Source: Deltaproteobacteria bacterium (GTDB lineage: Bacteria > Myxococcota_A > UBA9160 > UBA4427). From it: a DNA stretch of 64,000 nt. The notes under the pieces were generated by a model. The model saw nothing but the letters and a program-made list of their open reading frames with translations. It made no database searches and had not been told where the DNA came from. The stretch lies in NCBI GenBank assembly GCA_002719955.1, contig PBFW01000072.1:1-64000 (forward strand), in the 5' to 3' direction. The translations under genes were made by a program, and so were the position numbers. Below are positions 61,507-64,000 of this stretch, in pieces (position 1 is the stretch's first letter; the number at the start of each line of letters is the position of its first letter).

Positions 61507-62613
61507 ATGGAACCCGTCACTCAGGCGCTCCTCGGAGCGGCCACGGCGGAACTCGTCGCCGGTCGAGCGCTGCGCGGACGTGCGCTCGGTTGGGGGGCCG
61601 TCGTCGGAATGTCCCCCGATCTGGACGTGCTCCTCGGCGGACTCCACAACGGCTATGGAGAGTGGCTCTACCATCGCGGGACGACACACTCTCTGTGGTT
61701 CGGCTTCGTCCTGGGGCCGCTGCTCGGCTGGCTCCTCTGGCGATGGCGCGACGGGCGTACCGACGCCTCCGTCACCACCCTGCCCGCCTGGATCAAGCTC
61801 GCGATCGTCGCGCTCGTCACCCACCCGCTGCTCGACGGTTTCACGCCCTATGGCACCCAACTCTTCGCGCCCTTCGTGCGCGAGCGCTTCGCCTGGAATG
61901 GCGTCGCGATCGTCGATCCCTTCTATTCCATCGTTCTCGGCGCTGGGGTCGCTTGCGCCGCCATTCGGACCTGGCCGGAAACCAGGCGCCGCGGGGCGCT
62001 CGTCGCCGGATTGATCCTCTCGACCGGTTACCTGATCGCGGGGCTGGGCATCAGTCGCTGGGTCGAAAACGATCTGCGCGATGCGCTCGCGGTCGCTGTT
62101 CGATCTCAGGGGGGCGGCGCGATCGAACGCGTCCGCGCCTATCCCACGATCTTCCAGCCTTGGCTGCGCAGCTTCGTCGTTCGGGCGCCGGATGCGATCT
62201 TTGTCGGGCTCCACAGCTGGAGGGAGGCGGGCTGCCCCGCCTGGCAGGCACACAGCCGACCTGCCCCGAGTCCGATGATCCGATCCCTCACCTCCAGCTG
62301 GGAGGGGCAGCTCCTCAACTGGTTCGCCGATGGCGATACCGCCACCTTCGTCCACGCGGAAGCGAACGGCGTGAACCGCATCAGAATCGAGGATGTCCGG
62401 TATGGCTGGGCGAGCCCCAACGCGCGGGGAATGTGGGGGCTCGAAGCACGCGTCGACCCGAGCGGCCAGATCCTGGGTGGCGTTCATCGACTCACCCGCG
62501 TCTCTTTCGACTCGGACGACCTCGCCAGAATCGGGCGGCTCCTGCTGGGCGAACTTCCCGCAGCTGGGGCGGGCTGGCAGCGCCCTTCGAATTGCTCGCC
62601 GATTTCGAGATAG
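61507..62613 (+). CDS. YdjM/DUF457-type membrane-bound metal-dependent hydrolase
   Basis: 368 residues. The opening M-E-P-V-T-Q-A-L-L-G-A-A and the following S-P-D-L-D-V-L and H-R-G-T-T-H-S-L-W-F are the family signature, with His/Asp metal ligands near the membrane. Several transmembrane helices follow, then a soluble C-terminal domain of about 150 residues. Reaction unknown in the family at large. No ribosome site stands out. It is followed after 9 bases by the YaiI gene. Confidence 0.85.
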   Translation: MEPVTQALLGAATAELVAGRALRGRALGWGAVVGMSPDLDVLLGGLHNGYGEWLYHRGTTHSLWFGFVLGPLLGWLLWRWRDGRTDASVTTLPAWIKLAIVALVTHPLLDGFTPYGTQLFAPFVRERFAWNGVAIVDPFYSIVLGAGVACAAIRTWPETRRRGALVAGLILSTGYLIAGLGISRWVENDLRDALAVAVRSQGGGAIERVRAYPTIFQPWLRSFVVRAPDAIFVGLHSWREAGCPAWQAHSRPAPSPMIRSLTSSWEGQLLNWFADGDTATFVHAEANGVNRIRIEDVRYGWASPNARGMWGLEARVDPSGQILGGVHRLTRVSFDSDDLARIGRLLLGELPAAGAGWQRPSNCSPISR

Positions 62614-62622
62614 ACTCCCACC

Positions 62623-63072
62623 GTGACAGAGATCTTCATCGACGGCGACGCCTGCCCTGTCAAGGACGAGGTCTACGCGATCTCGTCCCGGCTCGGCCTC
62701 GCCGTGGTCGTCGTCGCCAACCAACGAATCAATATTCCGCGGGACCTCGGCGTCGAAATGGTCGTCGTCGAGAAGGGGCCGGACGCCGCCGACGACTGGA
62801 TCGCGGAGGAGATCCGAGCCAATGACGTCGTCATTACGGCGGATATCCCCCTGGCGGCGCGTTGTCTCGAGGTCGGTGCCTATGCCCTGGGCACGAACGG
62901 GCGCGAGTTCACCCTCGATTCGATCGGTGGCGCCCTCGCCACCCGTGAAATCAAAGCCTCGATTCGCGAGACCGGCATCCTGACTGGAGGCCCCCCGCCG
63001 ATGACCGCACGCGATCGATCTCGCTTCTCAAACGAGCTCGACCGGATCGTCCATCGCGCGCTGCGCGGCTGA
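62623..63072 (+). CDS. YaiI/YqxD (DUF188) family protein
   Basis: 149 residues. The N-terminal I-F-I-D-G-D-A-C-P-V-K and V-V-I-T-A-D-I-P-L-A-A-R, then A-L-G-T-N-G-R-E-F-T, are diagnostic of DUF188, whose fold resembles PIN-type nucleases. The acidic residues (Asp in D-G-D, and D-D, D-I) are retained. GTG start at 62623. A role is not established. Confidence 0.92.
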   Translation: MTEIFIDGDACPVKDEVYAISSRLGLAVVVVANQRINIPRDLGVEMVVVEKGPDAADDWIAEEIRANDVVITADIPLAARCLEVGAYALGTNGREFTLDSIGGALATREIKASIRETGILTGGPPPMTARDRSRFSNELDRIVHRALRG

Positions 63073-63103
63073 CGCTCTCCGCTCCCACCCGATCCCCTGG
63101 CGT

Positions 63104-64000
63104 TCACCCGCGATGAGGGGGGCGAACCGTCAAGACCGGACAACACGCATGCTGCACGATTCGCTGCGCGGTCCGCCCGAGCAATGCATTCATGAGCGCT
63201 GAACGACCGTGCGTACTCAGCATGATCAGATCGCTCCCGCGCTCCTGCGCGAGTTCTGTGATCGCTTCGACGGCGCCTCCGTCCAGGACCCGGGTCTCGA
63301 CTTCGAAGCCCTGCGCCCGAAGGCGCTGGGCCATCGGCTCGAGTCGCTGCTCGAGCTCCTGCCGACGCACGTCGGGTTGATTCCACTGCGCGAGCTGCTC
63401 GTGCTGGATCGCCTCGAGATAGGGCGGGGATGAGTCCGCGAATGCAAGTAGAACACGCGGCGGGGCCACGTCGGAATAGAGTGCGAGCAGAGCCTCTGCC
63501 GCGACATCGGCACCCGGCGAGAGATCCGTCGGAAGGATCACCTCACGAAATGAATCCGTCGGCTCGCGATCGTTCGGGTGAACGGTCAGGACGGGGCACG
63601 CCGCCCGACGGACGACATATTCGGCCGTACTGCCGAAAACGAGGTGCTTGAAGCCGGTCAGCCCCCGGGTCCCGACGACGATCAGATCAGCTTCCTCCTT
63701 GACCGCCCTCTCGACGATCAGGGGTCCGCACGGACCCCTGTCGAGGCGGGTGTCGATCTGGATCCCCGACTCCTCGATCGAAGCCGCCCGATCCGCGAGT
63801 CGTTCGAAGGCGAGCTGCTGGATATTTCTCTCGTTCTCCGACAGCGCCACGGGCATCGGATAGGGGTCCGCCGGAAGTGGCTCGACGATATGCCCCAATA
63901 CGAGTCGCGCCTCGTGTCTGCGTGCCAGACTCGAGGCGTGCCGAATCGCAAGGTCCGCGGTCTCTGAAAAGTCGGTCGCGCAAAAGACGGTCGCAACCAC
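63104..64000 (-). CDS. Tandem universal stress protein (UspA domains), 5' end outside window or at edge
   Basis: 298 residues visible, two Usp domains. Domain 1 carries the complete ATP-binding G-x2-G-x9-G-S (G-T-R-G-L-T-G-F-K-H-L-V-F-G-S); domain 2 has S-T-H-G-R and G-R-T in the same positions, so ATP binding is likely in the first but less sure in the second. Proteins of this kind are induced by stress or growth arrest in many bacteria. The visible chain begins V-V-A-T-V-F-C-A-T-D-F-S-E at the window edge with a GTG at 64000-63998, so the true start may lie beyond it. Confidence 0.92.
   Translation of the reverse strand: MVATVFCATDFSETADLAIRHASSLARRHEARLVLGHIVEPLPADPYPMPVALSENERNIQQLAFERLADRAASIEESGIQIDTRLDRGPCGPLIVERAVKEEADLIVVGTRGLTGFKHLVFGSTAEYVVRRAACPVLTVHPNDREPTDSFREVILPTDLSPGADVAAEALLALYSDVAPPRVLLAFADSSPPYLEAIQHEQLAQWNQPDVRRQELEQRLEPMAQRLRAQGFEVETRVLDGGAVEAITELAQERGSDLIMLSTHGRSALMNALLGRTAQRIVQHACCPVLTVRPPHRG

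Noticed and set aside
1..64000. CRISPR arrays, insertion sequences, phage genes, rRNA
   Set aside because: No regular spaced repeats, transposase, integrase, terminal inverted repeats or rRNA-like sequence were seen when reading both strands.

Overview
A GC-rich, chromosome-like window with no tRNA, rRNA, phage, transposase or CRISPR array that I can see. The gene set is that of a free-living, largely aerobic Gram-negative heterotroph: lipoproteins, an RND efflux pair, ExbD, a parvulin foldase, many acyl-CoA and short-chain dehydrogenase enzymes, an F420-type LLM flavoenzyme, a PlsC-HAD fusion, tandem DUF3604 (PHP-type) proteins and a tungsten/molybdenum-type aldehyde:ferredoxin oxidoreductase. 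This suits a deltaproteobacterial-grade lineage (Myxococcota, Binatota or a relative), but the sequence does not settle the taxon.

Layout. 0-4 kb: two overlapping lipoprotein genes, the second ending in an alkaline-phosphatase-superfamily domain. 4-11 kb: a crotonase-fold protein lacking both catalytic Glu, a frameshifted 3-methyladenine glycosylase, a small charged protein, an RRM protein, a CYTH protein, a GST, a dicarboxylate/glutamate symporter and a membrane protein that looks like a catalytically dead site-2 protease. 11-20 kb: RND adaptor and pump, a small exported protein, an OPT transporter, a response regulator with an Asn at the usual phosphorylation site, a broken TauD-type dioxygenase and an orphan ExbD. 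20-27.5 kb: two tandem DUF3604 genes, then a periplasmic cupin translationally coupled to a cytochrome c-sugar dehydrogenase.

27.5-61 kb is a long catabolic or modification region. It holds five SDRs, an acetoacetate-decarboxylase-like protein, an EthD protein, a TauD dioxygenase, a second crotonase, two double-VOC proteins, an HSL-type hydrolase, an APH-like kinase, a sulfotransferase, a DUF1214 protein, a quinone oxidoreductase, a CaiB-type CoA transferase, three NAD-dependent epimerases, a FMN split-barrel protein, a SnoaL-like protein, a zinc alcohol dehydrogenase, a thiolase-like TLP1, an LLM oxidoreductase, a cyclase-family hydrolase and the AOR. The genes sit in several short divergent operons rather than one long one. 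A PpiC-HupE pair, a metallo-beta-lactamase-fold protein and a PlsC-HAD fusion are interspersed. The mix (ketone/alcohol redox, CoA activation, crotonase, ring-cleavage-type VOC) suggests processing of a lipid-like, terpenoid, sterol or aromatic substrate; the substrate cannot be read from the sequence.

61-64 kb: a YdjM-like membrane protein, a YaiI/DUF188 protein and a tandem universal stress protein running to the window edge.
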